A model generated the notes under the pieces. That model was not told the origin of the DNA. It did not search any database and worked only from the letters and a program-made list of their open reading frames with translations. Shown piece by piece: positions 1 to 8,615 of a stretch of 64,000 nt of DNA. A program made the position numbers and the translations under genes. The stretch covers positions 1 to 64,000 of the forward strand of contig NZ_JABMCC010000121.1 in assembly GCF_013359905.1 (NCBI RefSeq), written 5' to 3'. Every line of letters starts with the position of its first letter. Position 1 is the stretch's first letter. Origin of the DNA: Paenibacillus taichungensis. GTDB taxonomy: Bacteria; Bacillota; Bacilli; Paenibacillales; Paenibacillaceae.

Positions 1-21
1 AGATGTAAGCTAAGCTATGCG

Positions 22-138
22 TTTGGTGGCGATGGCGGAGGGGTTCCACACGTACCCATCCCGAACACGACCGTTAAGCCCTCTAGCGCCGATGGTACTT
101 GGACCGCAGGGTCCTGGGAGAGTAGGACGCCGCCAAGC
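22..138 (+). rRNA. rrf: 5S ribosomal RNA
   Basis: The sequence matches the Firmicute 5S rRNA pattern: a GGTGGCGATGGCG 5' arm, the conserved CCCATCCCGAACACG loop, GTTAAGCCC, and a closing GGACGCCGCCAAGC 3' arm that pairs with the 5' end. It is the last gene of an rRNA operon whose 16S/23S genes lie left of the window. A strong terminator follows at once. End points are from pairing of the termini and could be off by a few bases. Confidence 0.95.
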
Positions 139-142
139 AATC

Positions 143-180
143 AAAAGACACGATCGTAATTAAGCGATCGTGTCTTTTTC
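143..180 (+). terminator. Intrinsic terminator of the rRNA operon
   Basis: A perfect 14-bp stem (AAAGACACGATCG and its complement) with a short AT loop is followed by a T run. It lies just downstream of the 5S gene, as expected for an rRNA operon terminator. Confidence 0.93.
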
Positions 181-277
181 TGTTATTATGATCATGGGAA
201 TGAATATAACTCCTGTAGGCTGTTTTATATATCTTCGTCTTAGAGATAAAACTCATTTTATACATAAAATACTGGCC

Positions 278-304
278 TTCCCATCATCCAAGCTGTGATA
301 CAAT
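278..304 (+). promoter_or_regulatory. Probable promoter of dgk-dck (extended -10)
   Basis: TGATACAAT at 296-304 fits an extended -10 element (TG, one base, TACAAT). The -35 region near 278-283 is weak, as is common with extended -10 promoters. It lies about 60 bp before dgk in an otherwise empty gap. Confidence 0.5.
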
Positions 305-362
305 AGGTGGGGTCTATATAGAAACGGAAACACGCATGAGTACGAGGAGGAACTGAATTACG

Positions 363-986
363 ATGAAATCAGCCCCGTTTATTGCCGTGGAGGGTCCGAT
401 TGGTGCGGGGAAAACAACGTTAGCAACGATGCTTTCTCAGGAATTGAACCTTCCGCTGGTCAAGGAAATTGTAGAAGAGAATCCTTTTTTGGCTTCCTTC
501 TATCAAGATATAGATGAGTGGAGCTTCCAGCTTGAAATGTTTTTTCTGTGTAACCGGTTTAAGCAACTGGAAGACACAGGCGTGCACTATATTAAGAAGA
601 ATACACCCGTCATTTCAGACTATCATATCTATAAAAATATGATTTTTGCTGAACGTACCTTAAAGGGAACGAAACGGGACAAATACCGTCAAATCTATCA
701 TCTCTTAACGGATGATCTGCCGAAACCCAATCTGGTGCTCTATATTGAGGCTGAACTCGATACATTGATGAACCGGATCAACAAACGTGGACGGTCTTTT
801 GAGCAGGATATGGACCCGGCTTATATGGAGCAGTTAATTGCAGATTATAAAACAGGTATGGCTTACCTGGCCAGCAGCCCAAATCCGCCGATAATTATCA
901 AGGTGAATGCGGAACAACTCGATTTTGTAGAACATCCCGAACATTTCAAACAGATTGTTAATCAGGTAAAGGAGTATATCACATGA
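363..986 (+). CDS. dgk: Deoxyguanosine/deoxyadenosine kinase
   Basis: A 207-residue cytosolic nucleoside kinase that phosphorylates purine deoxynucleosides for dNTP salvage. The N-terminal P-loop is GPIGAGKTT (residues 11-19), followed by the family motif EIVEENPF and the substrate-site block WSFQLEMFFL. The RGRSFE segment near residue 142 is the expected arginine-rich lid. Length and motifs match Bacillus Dgk rather than Dck, which has a different P-loop. AGGAGGAACTG precedes the ATG. The stop overlaps the next start by four bases (ATGA), so the two kinases are translationally coupled, as in the Bacillus pair. Confidence 0.93.
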   Translation: MKSAPFIAVEGPIGAGKTTLATMLSQELNLPLVKEIVEENPFLASFYQDIDEWSFQLEMFFLCNRFKQLEDTGVHYIKKNTPVISDYHIYKNMIFAERTLKGTKRDKYRQIYHLLTDDLPKPNLVLYIEAELDTLMNRINKRGRSFEQDMDPAYMEQLIADYKTGMAYLASSPNPPIIIKVNAEQLDFVEHPEHFKQIVNQVKEYIT

Positions 987-1633
987 ATAACTATGGCATT
1001 CCGGCGAATGCATTAATTACGGTAGCAGGTACCGTTGGGGTGGGCAAATCCACTCTGACAGCCGCACTGGCTGAGCGTTTGAGCTTCAAGACTTCACTCG
1101 AGCAAGTCGACCACAATCCATATCTGGAGAAGTTCTATCATGACTTTGAACGTTGGAGCTTCCATTTGCAGATTTATTTCCTGGCAGAGCGTTTCAAGGA
1201 ACAGAAGAAAATCTTTGAATTGGGCGGTGGATTTGTACAGGATCGTTCTATCTATGAGGATACAGGTATCTTTGCGCAAATGCATGCGGATCAGGGCACA
1301 ATGTCTGCTACGGATTTCGAGACGTACAGCAGTTTGTTTGAAGCTATGGTGATGACACCGTATTTCCCTCATCCGGACGTACTGATTTACCTGGAAGGCA
1401 GCTTGCCATCCATTCTGAATCGAATTACGGAACGCGGACGGGAGATGGAGATTCAGACCGACCGTTCCTACTGGGAGCATATGCATGAGCGCTATTCGGT
1501 ATGGATTAATCAATTTACGGCTTGTCCAGTGCTGCGTTTGAACATTGATGAGTATGATGTGAATGACCCAGCATCGGTGGATGCCATTTTGGCGCAGATT
1601 GCTGCTGTCATTAATCCTGCCAAGGGAGCTTGA
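983..1633 (+). CDS. dck: Deoxyadenosine/deoxycytidine kinase
   Basis: A 216-residue paralogue of the preceding kinase that phosphorylates deoxycytidine and deoxyadenosine. The P-loop is GTVGVGKST, followed by EQVDHNPYLEKFY, WSFHLQIYFLAERF, the QDRSIYEDTGIFA block, and RGREME as the lid arginines. These agree closely with Bacillus Dck. The gene starts inside the last codons of dgk, with GGAG at 971-974 as its ribosome site. A strong terminator follows, so the unit is bicistronic. A long antisense ORF in this gene is a coding shadow. Confidence 0.93.
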   Translation: MNNYGIPANALITVAGTVGVGKSTLTAALAERLSFKTSLEQVDHNPYLEKFYHDFERWSFHLQIYFLAERFKEQKKIFELGGGFVQDRSIYEDTGIFAQMHADQGTMSATDFETYSSLFEAMVMTPYFPHPDVLIYLEGSLPSILNRITERGREMEIQTDRSYWEHMHERYSVWINQFTACPVLRLNIDEYDVNDPASVDAILAQIAAVINPAKGA

Positions 1634-1682
1634 TTTATATAAAATACCTTTTGACATGAGATAATTAGATCTATATAGTATT

Positions 1683-1722
1683 CCCCTCTACGCCAGCGAA
1701 AGCTACTAGAGGGGATTTTTTT
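1683..1722 (+). terminator. Intrinsic terminator after dgk-dck
   Basis: CCCCTCTA pairs with TAGAGGGG across a 16-base loop and is followed by seven T. It separates the + strand kinases from the convergent ferritin-like gene. Confidence 0.88.
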
Positions 1723-1724
1723 CG

Positions 1725-2186
1725 TTATTTGGTAAGAGGAGAATTCTCAAAAGATGTTTTTGACTTATGCTTTGTTAAGTAATACAGGAACCAGACGGCA
1801 TGTCTCTGTTCATCCGTTGCTGCACGTCGAAACGATTCCTTAATGTAAGGGTCATTTGCTTGATCTGCGACTTGTGAGTAAAACTCAACCGTGTTTTGCT
1901 CATCACTAAAAGCATAATCTATTCCCGCGAAATAATCTGATGGACAATCCGAAGAGATTTGGACCGTAGGTTGCGTACCTGTTAACGAAACATAAATGGC
2001 GGTGAATTTTTGAAGATGCTCTAATTCATCAAGACGTATCTCCAGAATACGAGCTTTTTCCACTTCTGAGGGTGCTAATTCTGCCAGTTTGGCGTAACAG
2101 GCAATTGCTGAGGATTCTCCATTAATAGCTTTGGAAATTTGCGCTAACAGCAAGTTGTCATTTCTGTAATAGGGAACATAGTACAT
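1725..2186 (-). CDS. Ferritin-like (rubrerythrin-type fold) protein
   Basis: About 153 residues, all helical in character. Four carboxylate/histidine motifs mark a ferritin-like four-helix bundle: E at GESSA, ELEH near residue 57, EQNTVEFY near 97 and DEQRH near 126. The two ExxH-type motifs are the usual di-iron ligands, so an iron or peroxide-related role is likely but unproven. The start chosen is the second ATG, giving MYYVPYY. GGAAGGAG lies eight bases before it, and this site falls inside the longer reading frame beginning at 2204. No neighbour hints at a partner. It could equally be a coat-associated ferritin-like protein. Confidence 0.75.
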   Translation of the reverse strand: MYYVPYYRNDNLLLAQISKAINGESSAIACYAKLAELAPSEVEKARILEIRLDELEHLQKFTAIYVSLTGTQPTVQISSDCPSDYFAGIDYAFSDEQNTVEFYSQVADQANDPYIKESFRRAATDEQRHAVWFLYYLTKHKSKTSFENSPLTK

Positions 2187-2379
2187 GGGGAGTACTCCTT
2201 CCAAAACACGTTTTAACCAGAATATGCGGTTATTAGGCGGATGTGCCTATTTCTTAAAGAGTGAGGGGACGAAACAAAAGCAGAGAGAATTTTGTTGAAT
2301 AAAAGGAGTAATTGTGGTTTCATAGGAAAGGTGAATTCTGGAAAAGAAGCATAAGCATGACTCAGGAGGGAAAGACAAC

Positions 2380-2862
2380 GTGGAAGAGAAACAAGGGATC
2401 AAGATTGGCATGCCAATCGTTGGTGGATTATTGGCAGCAATTGTAGGAGGAATTGTTTGGGCAGTAATCGCTGCCATGACGGAAAGGGAGCTAGGGCTCA
2501 TTGCTATCGTCATTGGGGCGCTCACAGGCTACGCGGTTGTATTGTTCTCGAACAAACGGATCGCGACGGCACATAAAGCCATTGCAGTTATCTTTGCCCT
2601 TATCGGCATTTTGCTTGGGAAGTATCTGACGGTGGTGTATTTTACTTCCGAGTTGTTCAGCGATGCAAGCATGTTGGATCTGGTGTTCGATGGTGAGATG
2701 GTTAGTGCATTTGTGGATACCTTTACGGATTATTTCAGCGAGCCGGTTGACCTGTTATTCATCGTACTGGCGATTGTATCGGCATGGCAGATTCCAGGAC
2801 GGATGGCGAAGACCAGTCTGGCCTCGGATGCTTCTTCGTCTGATCACGCTCCTAGAGCTTAA
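2380..2862 (+). CDS. Small multi-pass membrane protein, unknown function
   Basis: A 160-residue protein starting with GTG, preceded by CAGGAGGG at 2363-2370. Four hydrophobic segments are visible at about 10-35, 40-57, 66-90 and 122-138. An acidic stretch (ELFSDASMLDLVFDGE) lies between the third and fourth, and the tail is Ser/Asp-rich and soluble. I do not recognise a family with confidence. It is monocistronic, with a terminator downstream. Confidence 0.72.
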   Translation: MEEKQGIKIGMPIVGGLLAAIVGGIVWAVIAAMTERELGLIAIVIGALTGYAVVLFSNKRIATAHKAIAVIFALIGILLGKYLTVVYFTSELFSDASMLDLVFDGEMVSAFVDTFTDYFSEPVDLLFIVLAIVSAWQIPGRMAKTSLASDASSSDHAPRA

Positions 2863-2976
2863 CCAATGGCTAGCAGGAAGCAAGACTTGTGTAATACAGG
2901 GACTGCCTTCATTAAAAAAGTACTCAGAGTGAATAACTGTAATGGCTTATTCACATTGCGGCTGAGATACTACAAG

Positions 2977-3012
2977 AGGGACGTGACGTCTTAGGGCGTA
3001 CGTCCCTTTTTT
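2977..3012 (+). terminator. Intrinsic terminator
   Basis: AGGGACGT pairs with ACGTCCCT around a 15-base loop and is followed by six T. It ends transcription of the small membrane protein gene. Confidence 0.85.
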
Positions 3013-3247
3013 GTGTAAACTGAGTAATGTTGAATCCCTCGGCTGTCCAGCACATTCCATGAACACGGATAAGATGTGGCAGAACGGGGTTCTATATAAT
3101 ACGAGCATATTGCCTATATCGAGAGAGCAGGTTTTCATTTGCAATAGAAAGATCGAAATGGAACTACTTGTCTACAACTTACACCTGATTGCGAGGGGTA
3201 TCGGATAATATGGATAATGCTATAGGTGGAATCCATGTAGGCCTAGA

Positions 3248-3991
3248 TTAACTGTTTCGATCAGCAAACACAGCCATGGCATCCCTCATAAATACAGCCA
3301 AGCCTTCGCCGAATTGATCAATATTACTTGTAAAACGTTCGTCATCTACGTACATTTGGCCCAACCCTCTGAAGGCTTCAGGAGAATAATTGCCCATGTT
3401 GTTCAGATAGCTGTACCATTCCGAGATTCCGGCTTGAGCTTCGGCAGAGTTTGGATCCGTGTGACGAATTGCTGCAAGACGAGTGTAGATTGAATTCATT
3501 TGATCGGATAGATCTTTTTGCTCCCCAGTAGACTGTTTGTGTAACTTTTGATTAGCCTGATCCACCGCTTGATCTCCCCAACGTTCCCTCGCTTCCTGTT
3601 CATACGGATTATGACTGAAGTTAAACCCTTCAAATTGTTCTTTGGCTGTCATCTTAATTTCTCCTCTCACGTGTTGAACCGATTTATCAATGGTGGCGAT
3701 CATTTGGTCCAACCGCTGGCGTTTCTCCAGCAAAATACGGCGATGCATATTTAGAGCTTCTTCTCGATCGAACGATGGATTGTTTATAATCTCCTTGATA
3801 TCTTTCAGAGAGAAATCGAGTTCTTTAAAAAATATAATCTGCTGCAGCATTTCAAGATTGGCATCTGAATACAGTCGATATCCGGCAGAAGTCACTTCGT
3901 CCGGTGTTAACAGTCCGATCTCATCATAATGATGCAGTGTGCGCACACTGATCCCGACAAGTTCGGCCACTTCTTTTACTTTCATGGCCAT
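3248..3991 (-). CDS. MerR-family regulator with TipAS ligand-binding domain
   Basis: A 247-residue transcription factor. Residues 1-75 form a MerR helix-turn-helix (KVKEVAELVGISVRTLHHYDE, split here as KVKEVAELVG then ISVRTLHHYDE). A coiled-coil dimer helix runs from about 80 to 118. The C-terminal half (FEGFNFSHNPYEQEARERWG onward) has the TipAS drug-recognition signature. Relatives are Bacillus Mta and Streptomyces TipAL, which activate transcription on binding ligands. AAGGAGG precedes the first ATG by nine bases. Its own promoter has the over-long spacer MerR proteins act on, so autoregulation is likely. No efflux gene is adjacent, so the target may be only itself or lie elsewhere. Confidence 0.88.
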   Translation of the reverse strand: MAMKVKEVAELVGISVRTLHHYDEIGLLTPDEVTSAGYRLYSDANLEMLQQIIFFKELDFSLKDIKEIINNPSFDREEALNMHRRILLEKRQRLDQMIATIDKSVQHVRGEIKMTAKEQFEGFNFSHNPYEQEARERWGDQAVDQANQKLHKQSTGEQKDLSDQMNSIYTRLAAIRHTDPNSAEAQAGISEWYSYLNNMGNYSPEAFRGLGQMYVDDERFTSNIDQFGEGLAVFMRDAMAVFADRNS

Positions 3992-4016
3992 GATGGAAAA
4001 CCTCCTTACACCACCG

Positions 4017-4047
4017 ATTGTACAGCGTCACGTTACGTGAGAGTCAA
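4017..4047 (-). promoter_or_regulatory. MerR-type promoter/operator with 19-bp spacer
   Basis: Reading the minus strand, TTGACT (-35, 4042-4047) and TACAAT (-10, 4017-4022) are separated by 19 bp instead of 17. The spacer carries the dyad TCACGTaACGTGA. This is the classic arrangement on which a MerR-family dimer untwists DNA to activate. It sits 26 bp upstream of the TipAS-type regulator gene. Confidence 0.85.
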
Positions 4048-4057
4048 CTATTAAAAA

Positions 4058-4093
4058 TGAAAAAATAAGATGCAGGCACAGAGGCTGCATCTT
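4058..4093 (-). terminator. Intrinsic terminator of the thi operon
   Basis: On the minus strand AAGATGCAG pairs with CTGCATCTT and is followed by a T-rich tract. A second small hairpin (GCACCA/TGGTGC) lies at about 4113-4132, nearer the thiE stop. Confidence 0.82.
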
Positions 4094-4162
4094 GAGAATG
4101 ATTGAATGTGTTGCACCATCTATCTGGTGCAGCACACGGCTGGCGGTGCAGGGAGCGCATGG

Positions 4163-4828
4163 CTACGCCTGCATCCCGCGCACCGCCGCAGCGAACTGCG
4201 CAGCCGCTGCGCGCACATCGGCCGCACCCGCTATGGCGGAGATGACGGCTACGCCGTCGGCTCCTGCCGCCATCACGGCGGCCGTGGTATCGGGCGTAAT
4301 GCCGCCGATACCCACCACCGGAACTGCGATGCCTGCGGCGCGCAGTTCGGCAACCCCGGCGGGGCCCAGCACAGCGTGGGCATCCGCTTTGGAACGCGTC
4401 GGGTACATTGGCCCGACGCCAAGATAGTTGGCGCCCGCCTGCACCGCACGGCGGGCTTCCAGCACGGAGTGGGCGGATACGCCAAGCATCCGCCCTTCTC
4501 CGATGCGGGCGCGTACCAGCACCGCGTCCGCATCGTCCTGGCCGACATGTATGCCGTCGGCCTCCACCGCCACAGCCAGCTCCACATCATCGTTCACGAT
4601 GAACGGTATTCCGTGCTGGCTGCACATCTCGCGAAGCCGCCTCGCAAGCGTGATGCGTGCTTCGCCAACCAGAGCGCCAGTTCCTTTTTCCCGGAACTGG
4701 AACAGCGTAATGCCGCCAGCGATGGCTTGGCGCAGCACCTCTACAGGGTCACGCGTCGTATTCACGCTGCCCATGACCAAATACACCTGCAGCGCATGCC
4801 GTATTGCTTCTGCATCCAGAGGGCGCAT
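4163..4828 (-). CDS. thiE: Thiamin phosphate synthase
   Basis: A 221-residue TIM-barrel enzyme joining HMP-pyrophosphate and thiazole phosphate to give thiamin monophosphate. Family motifs appear in order: QFREKG (pyrophosphate site), FIVNDDVELA, ADGIHVGQDD, YLGVGPMYPT, VVGIGGITPDT and the phosphate-binding GADGVAVIS. The start overlaps the thiD stop by one base (TAATG), so the pair is coupled. It is the last gene of the riboswitch-controlled operon. Base composition is oddly GC-rich against both neighbours, with many GCG/GCC alanine codons. This also creates long open frames on the opposite strand, which are shadows. Confidence 0.95.
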   Translation of the reverse strand: MRPLDAEAIRHALQVYLVMGSVNTTRDPVEVLRQAIAGGITLFQFREKGTGALVGEARITLARRLREMCSQHGIPFIVNDDVELAVAVEADGIHVGQDDADAVLVRARIGEGRMLGVSAHSVLEARRAVQAGANYLGVGPMYPTRSKADAHAVLGPAGVAELRAAGIAVPVVGIGGITPDTTAAVMAAGADGVAVISAIAGAADVRAAAAQFAAAVRGMQA

Positions 4829-5640
4829 TACTGTTCACCCCGCAGTCTGCGCTGATACGCAAAATGATTCGTCGGCCCATGTCCGTCCCCAATCCCCAGC
4901 TCATCTTCGATGGCTGCCTGAATGAATGCTCGCGCGGTGGTGACGGCAGCCAGTACAGTTGAGCCCTTCGCCAATTCGGCAGTAATGGCCGCAGAATACG
5001 TACATCCCGTTCCATGAGTATGCCTTGTCACTACCCGAACGTTCTCCAAATAGTGAAAAGATTGCCCATCATAAAGCACATCGACAATCATGCCACTTCC
5101 CTCATCATGACCACCTTTCACCAAAGCATACGTGGAGCCCATCTGCACGATTCGTCTTGCGGCTTCTTCGCGCTGACTCAAATTCAAAATGGACATTCCA
5201 GTAAGAAGCTCGGCTTCCGGAATGTTCGGTGTCGTGATCAGTGCATGAGGCAGCAGCTCTGTAATTAACGCTTGAACGGCCTCCTGTTGCAGCAGAGGGG
5301 CGCCGCCTTTGGCAACCATAACCGGATCGATGACCAAATTGGACCATCCATATTGCTGCCATTTCTCGGCAACCAGTTTAATTATTTCAGCACTATAGAG
5401 CATGCCCGTCTTCACGGCTGTAGGCTGAAAATCATCACCAGTCGAATCCAACTGTTGAGCAATACCTTCATATGAAATAGGGAAGACGCCCTGCACACCT
5501 GTTGTATTTTGGGCAGCGATAGCTGTAATTATAGTCATGCCGTACACACCAAGCTCCTGAAAGGTCTTCAGATCAGCTTGAATTCCGGCGCCGCCACCAT
5601 TATCGGAACCAGCAATCGTCAAAGCCTGCGCAATACTCAT
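4828..5640 (-). CDS. thiD: Hydroxymethylpyrimidine/phosphomethylpyrimidine kinase
   Basis: A 270-residue ribokinase-like kinase that phosphorylates HMP twice to HMP-PP, the pyrimidine substrate of ThiE. Motifs: IAGSDNGGGAGIQADLKT at the N-terminus (substrate loop), DPVMVAKGG, TPNIPEAELL, ALVKGGHD, and the catalytic anion-hole HGTGCTYSAAI near the C-terminus. TAATG one-base overlaps link it to thiM upstream and thiE downstream. A normal full-length member. Confidence 0.95.
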   Translation of the reverse strand: MSIAQALTIAGSDNGGGAGIQADLKTFQELGVYGMTIITAIAAQNTTGVQGVFPISYEGIAQQLDSTGDDFQPTAVKTGMLYSAEIIKLVAEKWQQYGWSNLVIDPVMVAKGGAPLLQQEAVQALITELLPHALITTPNIPEAELLTGMSILNLSQREEAARRIVQMGSTYALVKGGHDEGSGMIVDVLYDGQSFHYLENVRVVTRHTHGTGCTYSAAITAELAKGSTVLAAVTTARAFIQAAIEDELGIGDGHGPTNHFAYQRRLRGEQ

Positions 5641-6449
5641 TACGCACCTCCATCAAACTGGCGAACCTGTGCTCGCTCTGCGAGAACGTCAGGTGTCACT
5701 TGGGCCAGTTGATTCAGCAATTCGATCTGGAAGCTGCCCGGTCCAAGGTCAGCGGTGCGTTCCGCCGCAATCTCTGCTGCAACGCCATAGAAAGCGAGTG
5801 CCTCCACAACACTGTTCAGCAAGTCTTCTCCCGGTTTCGCAATGGCTGCAAAAGCACCAATTACCGAGCTGAGCAAGCAGCCTGCACCAGTCACTTGGGT
5901 AAGCAAGGCATGTCCATTACTCGTCAGAAACGTCGTTTGTCCATCCGTAATGACATCCTCGCGTCCGGTAATGACGACCACACAGCCGAGTTTTAGTGCT
6001 GCCCGTTTCGCTATTCCGATTCGATCTCCTTCGCCTTGACCTGCATCCACACCTTTGATGCTCCAACGCTCACCGATGACATTGGCGACTTCTGCCACAT
6101 TGCCCCGCAACACCGTGAGGCGAAGCTCACGAACGAGCATCTGAACGATTTCCGTACGATAGGCGGTTGCGCCAGCTCCAACCGGATCGAGCACAACAGG
6201 TACGTTATTTGAATTAGCTGATCGACCAGCCAAACGGATCGCCTCAACCACCTTTTCGTCCAGTGTGCCAATGTTCAGTACAACTGCTCCCGACATCTTG
6301 GCAACATCAGCAACTTCTTCATGCGCATAAGCCATAAAGGGAGATGCACCTAGTGCGAGCAAACCGTTGGCCGTAAACGGAGCGACGACAATATTCGTAA
6401 TGTTATGAACAAGCGGATTTTGCGTACGAACACGTTCCAGATAAGACAT
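5640..6449 (-). CDS. thiM: Hydroxyethylthiazole kinase
   Basis: A 269-residue ribokinase-fold enzyme that phosphorylates the thiazole alcohol for salvage. It starts VRTQNPLVHNITNIVV with the typical PLVHNITN motif. PVVLDPVGAGAT and VTGAGCLLSSVIGA (catalytic cysteine and anion hole) follow. AAGGAGGAAC sits seven bases before the ATG. The 237 bp between this gene and thiY hold no clear terminator, so it may be co-transcribed with thiZXY. A TATAAT at about 6504-6509 lacks a convincing -35. Confidence 0.94.
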   Translation of the reverse strand: MSYLERVRTQNPLVHNITNIVVAPFTANGLLALGASPFMAYAHEEVADVAKMSGAVVLNIGTLDEKVVEAIRLAGRSANSNNVPVVLDPVGAGATAYRTEIVQMLVRELRLTVLRGNVAEVANVIGERWSIKGVDAGQGEGDRIGIAKRAALKLGCVVVITGREDVITDGQTTFLTSNGHALLTQVTGAGCLLSSVIGAFAAIAKPGEDLLNSVVEALAFYGVAAEIAAERTADLGPGSFQIELLNQLAQVTPDVLAERAQVRQFDGGA

Positions 6450-6686
6450 ATAAGTTCCTCCTTATAAATAAGTAATTTGATCAATAAAAGCAGGGAAGGT
6501 TGCCATTATAATCAGTTGTTAGTTCTGCAACGTTGCTGGTTTCCAATTAATGACGGGTGTTAAACGTTATTCCCGGATAGCTGCAAAGTCCATATAGAAA
6601 ATTCCTAATAGAAGGCCCTCATCCTCGTTAAAGATTCTATTCGTCCAAATGTAATCCCGAAACTACTCTTGTGGGCGACATCTTCC

Positions 6687-7754
6687 TTACTCACCCTGCA
6701 AGTTGATAAAAGCATCCTCAGCCTTTACGGAATCCGGAATCAGTTCACTTTGAACCAACCATGCACGTACATTTTCCCAAGAAGAGGCGTCCTGCCTGCC
6801 AAACGGCTGACCTTCTTCATTCATCAGTGGCAGTAAAATATTCAGACTTTTGGTTTCGATCTCCGGGTCAAGAGGAGACGTTTCGTTCTCATGTGCGAGC
6901 AGAATGTTCAGCGCGTCCTCGGGGTGCTCTGTTACATATTTCTGTCCTTCCTGTATCGCTTTGATGAAGCGGGTAAGCTGATCCTTTTTCGCTTCAATGC
7001 CCGCATCACTTGCAGTGAGGACCAGTTCATAATAATCAGGTACGCCGTAATCGACGGGATTGATCGATTTCATGGCATGACCTTCCTTTTCCAGAATCAA
7101 TTGTTCATGGTTAATAAAACCACCCATAATGGCATCTGCCTGTCCGGAGGCCAGGGAAGGAATCAGGTCAAATCCTACATCGACCAGATTCATCTTGTCG
7201 GCATTACCGCCATCTTGGCTGATCATGGTACGCACCATCGCTTCATACAGAGGGATTGAGGAATAGCCAACCGTCAGCGTTTCAAGATCTTTTGGCGATT
7301 TCACTTTACCGTTGAGTTCGGTCAACAGATGCACGAGCGGATGACGAACGACCGCAGCAATTGAACGTACAGGAATGTTCTCCCCACGCGCGAGCAAAAT
7401 TTGCGGCTGGTAGCTTAGTGCCAAATCGATCTTCCCGGCGGCAACAAGTTTGAGGGCATCATTCGTATCAGCAGGCATCTGGATTTCCACGTCCAGACCT
7501 TGATCCGCGAAGTAACCTTTTTCCTGAGCAACATAGATGAAGGAATGTACTGCATTTGGGTACCAATCGAGCATGATGGACAGCTTCTCTTTGGGTTCCG
7601 ATGGCGTTTCTATCGCAGATGAGTCTGTATCGTTTGCATTGGAAGTTGAGCCTGTGGAGGGCGTATTGATGCCCGTTTTACCGCATCCGCTGATGATCAG
7701 CAACAGAGACATGAGCAGAATGGGGAGCAGGGAATAGATATGCTTTTTATTCAT
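6687..7754 (-). CDS. thiY: Thiamin-pyrimidine precursor ABC transporter, substrate-binding lipoprotein
   Basis: A 355-residue extracytoplasmic binding protein. The N-terminus is a lipoprotein signal (LLLIISGC, lipobox Cys about 24) with a Ser/Thr linker. The mature part opens with the NMT1/THI5-like signature LSIMLDWYPNAVHSFIYVA, followed by EKGYFADQGLDVE. ThiY binds N-formyl-4-amino-5-aminomethyl-2-methylpyrimidine, a thiamin breakdown product salvaged through HMP. The position after permease and ATPase genes, all under a TPP riboswitch, supports this role. Other family members bind unrelated ligands, so the exact pyrimidine is inferred. Confidence 0.9.
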   Translation of the reverse strand: MNKKHIYSLLPILLMSLLLIISGCGKTGINTPSTGSTSNANDTDSSAIETPSEPKEKLSIMLDWYPNAVHSFIYVAQEKGYFADQGLDVEIQMPADTNDALKLVAAGKIDLALSYQPQILLARGENIPVRSIAAVVRHPLVHLLTELNGKVKSPKDLETLTVGYSSIPLYEAMVRTMISQDGGNADKMNLVDVGFDLIPSLASGQADAIMGGFINHEQLILEKEGHAMKSINPVDYGVPDYYELVLTASDAGIEAKKDQLTRFIKAIQEGQKYVTEHPEDALNILLAHENETSPLDPEIETKSLNILLPLMNEEGQPFGRQDASSWENVRAWLVQSELIPDSVKAEDAFINLQGE

Positions 7755-7802
7755 AACGTAGAGTTCCTCGTTTCTTTTGTTTTTTGTTTTGAAATCCGAA
7801 AG

Positions 7803-8615
7803 TTATCCAGCTTTTCTTCTACCTGCATGACGTGGTGTACCAAATCTTCTCTCCATCCATGCAATGAGTACAAACAGGGCGATACCAAGCAGGGATAATA
7901 GCATAATGGCGGCGAACATCGCATCCGTGTTCATATTGCTCGACATTCTGCGGCTGAAGTAGCCAAGCCCCTTGCTTCCACCGAGCCATTCACCGATCGT
8001 TGCACCGACCACACAATACACCACAGACATTTTCAGTCCCGAAAAGAAGGAGGGAAGGGCAAGTGGAATCTGGAGTTTGCGAAAAATATCCCACTTGGTG
8101 GCCCCCATCGTCAGCAGCAGTTCACGCTGCTCCGGATCACCCTGGCGCAGGCCATCGTAGGTGCTCACCACAATTGGGAAAAATGCGATCAGGAACACCA
8201 CCGCCACTTTACTCCACAGCGTGTAGCCAAACCACAGGATGAAGACGGGGGACAGGGCAATCAGCGGGATCGTCTGACTGATCACGATGAAGGGATATAA
8301 CGCTTTTTCAATCGACCGATTCATATGCATACCCGTTGCAAATGCAATTCCGGCACCAATGGACAAGCCAAAACCAACGACAACCTCCATCAAGGTGGCG
8401 GGCAGATGTGTAGCCAGCAGAAGGTGGTGATGTTCATACAGCGAACGGACAATCGCCGTCGGGGCTGGAATGATGAAGGAAGGCACCCATCCCATACACA
8501 CAATCCACTCCCAGAGAGCAAGCAGCAAGATCATGAGCAAAAGAAACAGACCATAACGGGCAAGCCAACCTCTTACGCTATGCTTCATGCTATCTCTCAA
8601 GTTACCGTCTCGCAT
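7803..8615 (-). CDS. thiX: Thiamin-pyrimidine precursor ABC transporter, permease
   Basis: A 270-residue inner-membrane permease of the SsuC/TauC type with about six membrane spans. The EAA-like loop, which contacts the ATPase, is visible as LLTMGATKWDIFRKLQIPLALP. Split here: LLTMGATKWDIF, then RKLQIPLALP. GGAGGAAC lies six bases before the first ATG and supports the start. It overlaps the thiZ stop by 14 bases, indicating coupled translation. It works with ThiY and ThiZ. Confidence 0.9.
   Translation of the reverse strand: MRDGNLRDSMKHSVRGWLARYGLFLLLMILLLALWEWIVCMGWVPSFIIPAPTAIVRSLYEHHHLLLATHLPATLMEVVVGFGLSIGAGIAFATGMHMNRSIEKALYPFIVISQTIPLIALSPVFILWFGYTLWSKVAVVFLIAFFPIVVSTYDGLRQGDPEQRELLLTMGATKWDIFRKLQIPLALPSFFSGLKMSVVYCVVGATIGEWLGGSKGLGYFSRRMSSNMNTDAMFAAIMLLSLLGIALFVLIAWMERRFGTPRHAGRRKAG

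Noticed and set aside
139..362. tRNA genes behind the 5S rRNA
   Set aside because: No cloverleaf or TTCGANNC T-loop signature was found; the stretch holds only the terminator and a promoter.
1094..1657. 187-residue minus-strand ORF opposite dck
   Set aside because: Lies wholly antisense to a well-supported kinase gene, has no ribosome site and no recognisable protein features.
4106..4855. 249-residue + strand ORF opposite thiE
   Set aside because: Arises from the high GC content of thiE, which removes stop codons on the other strand; composition is His/Arg-rich and unlike a protein.
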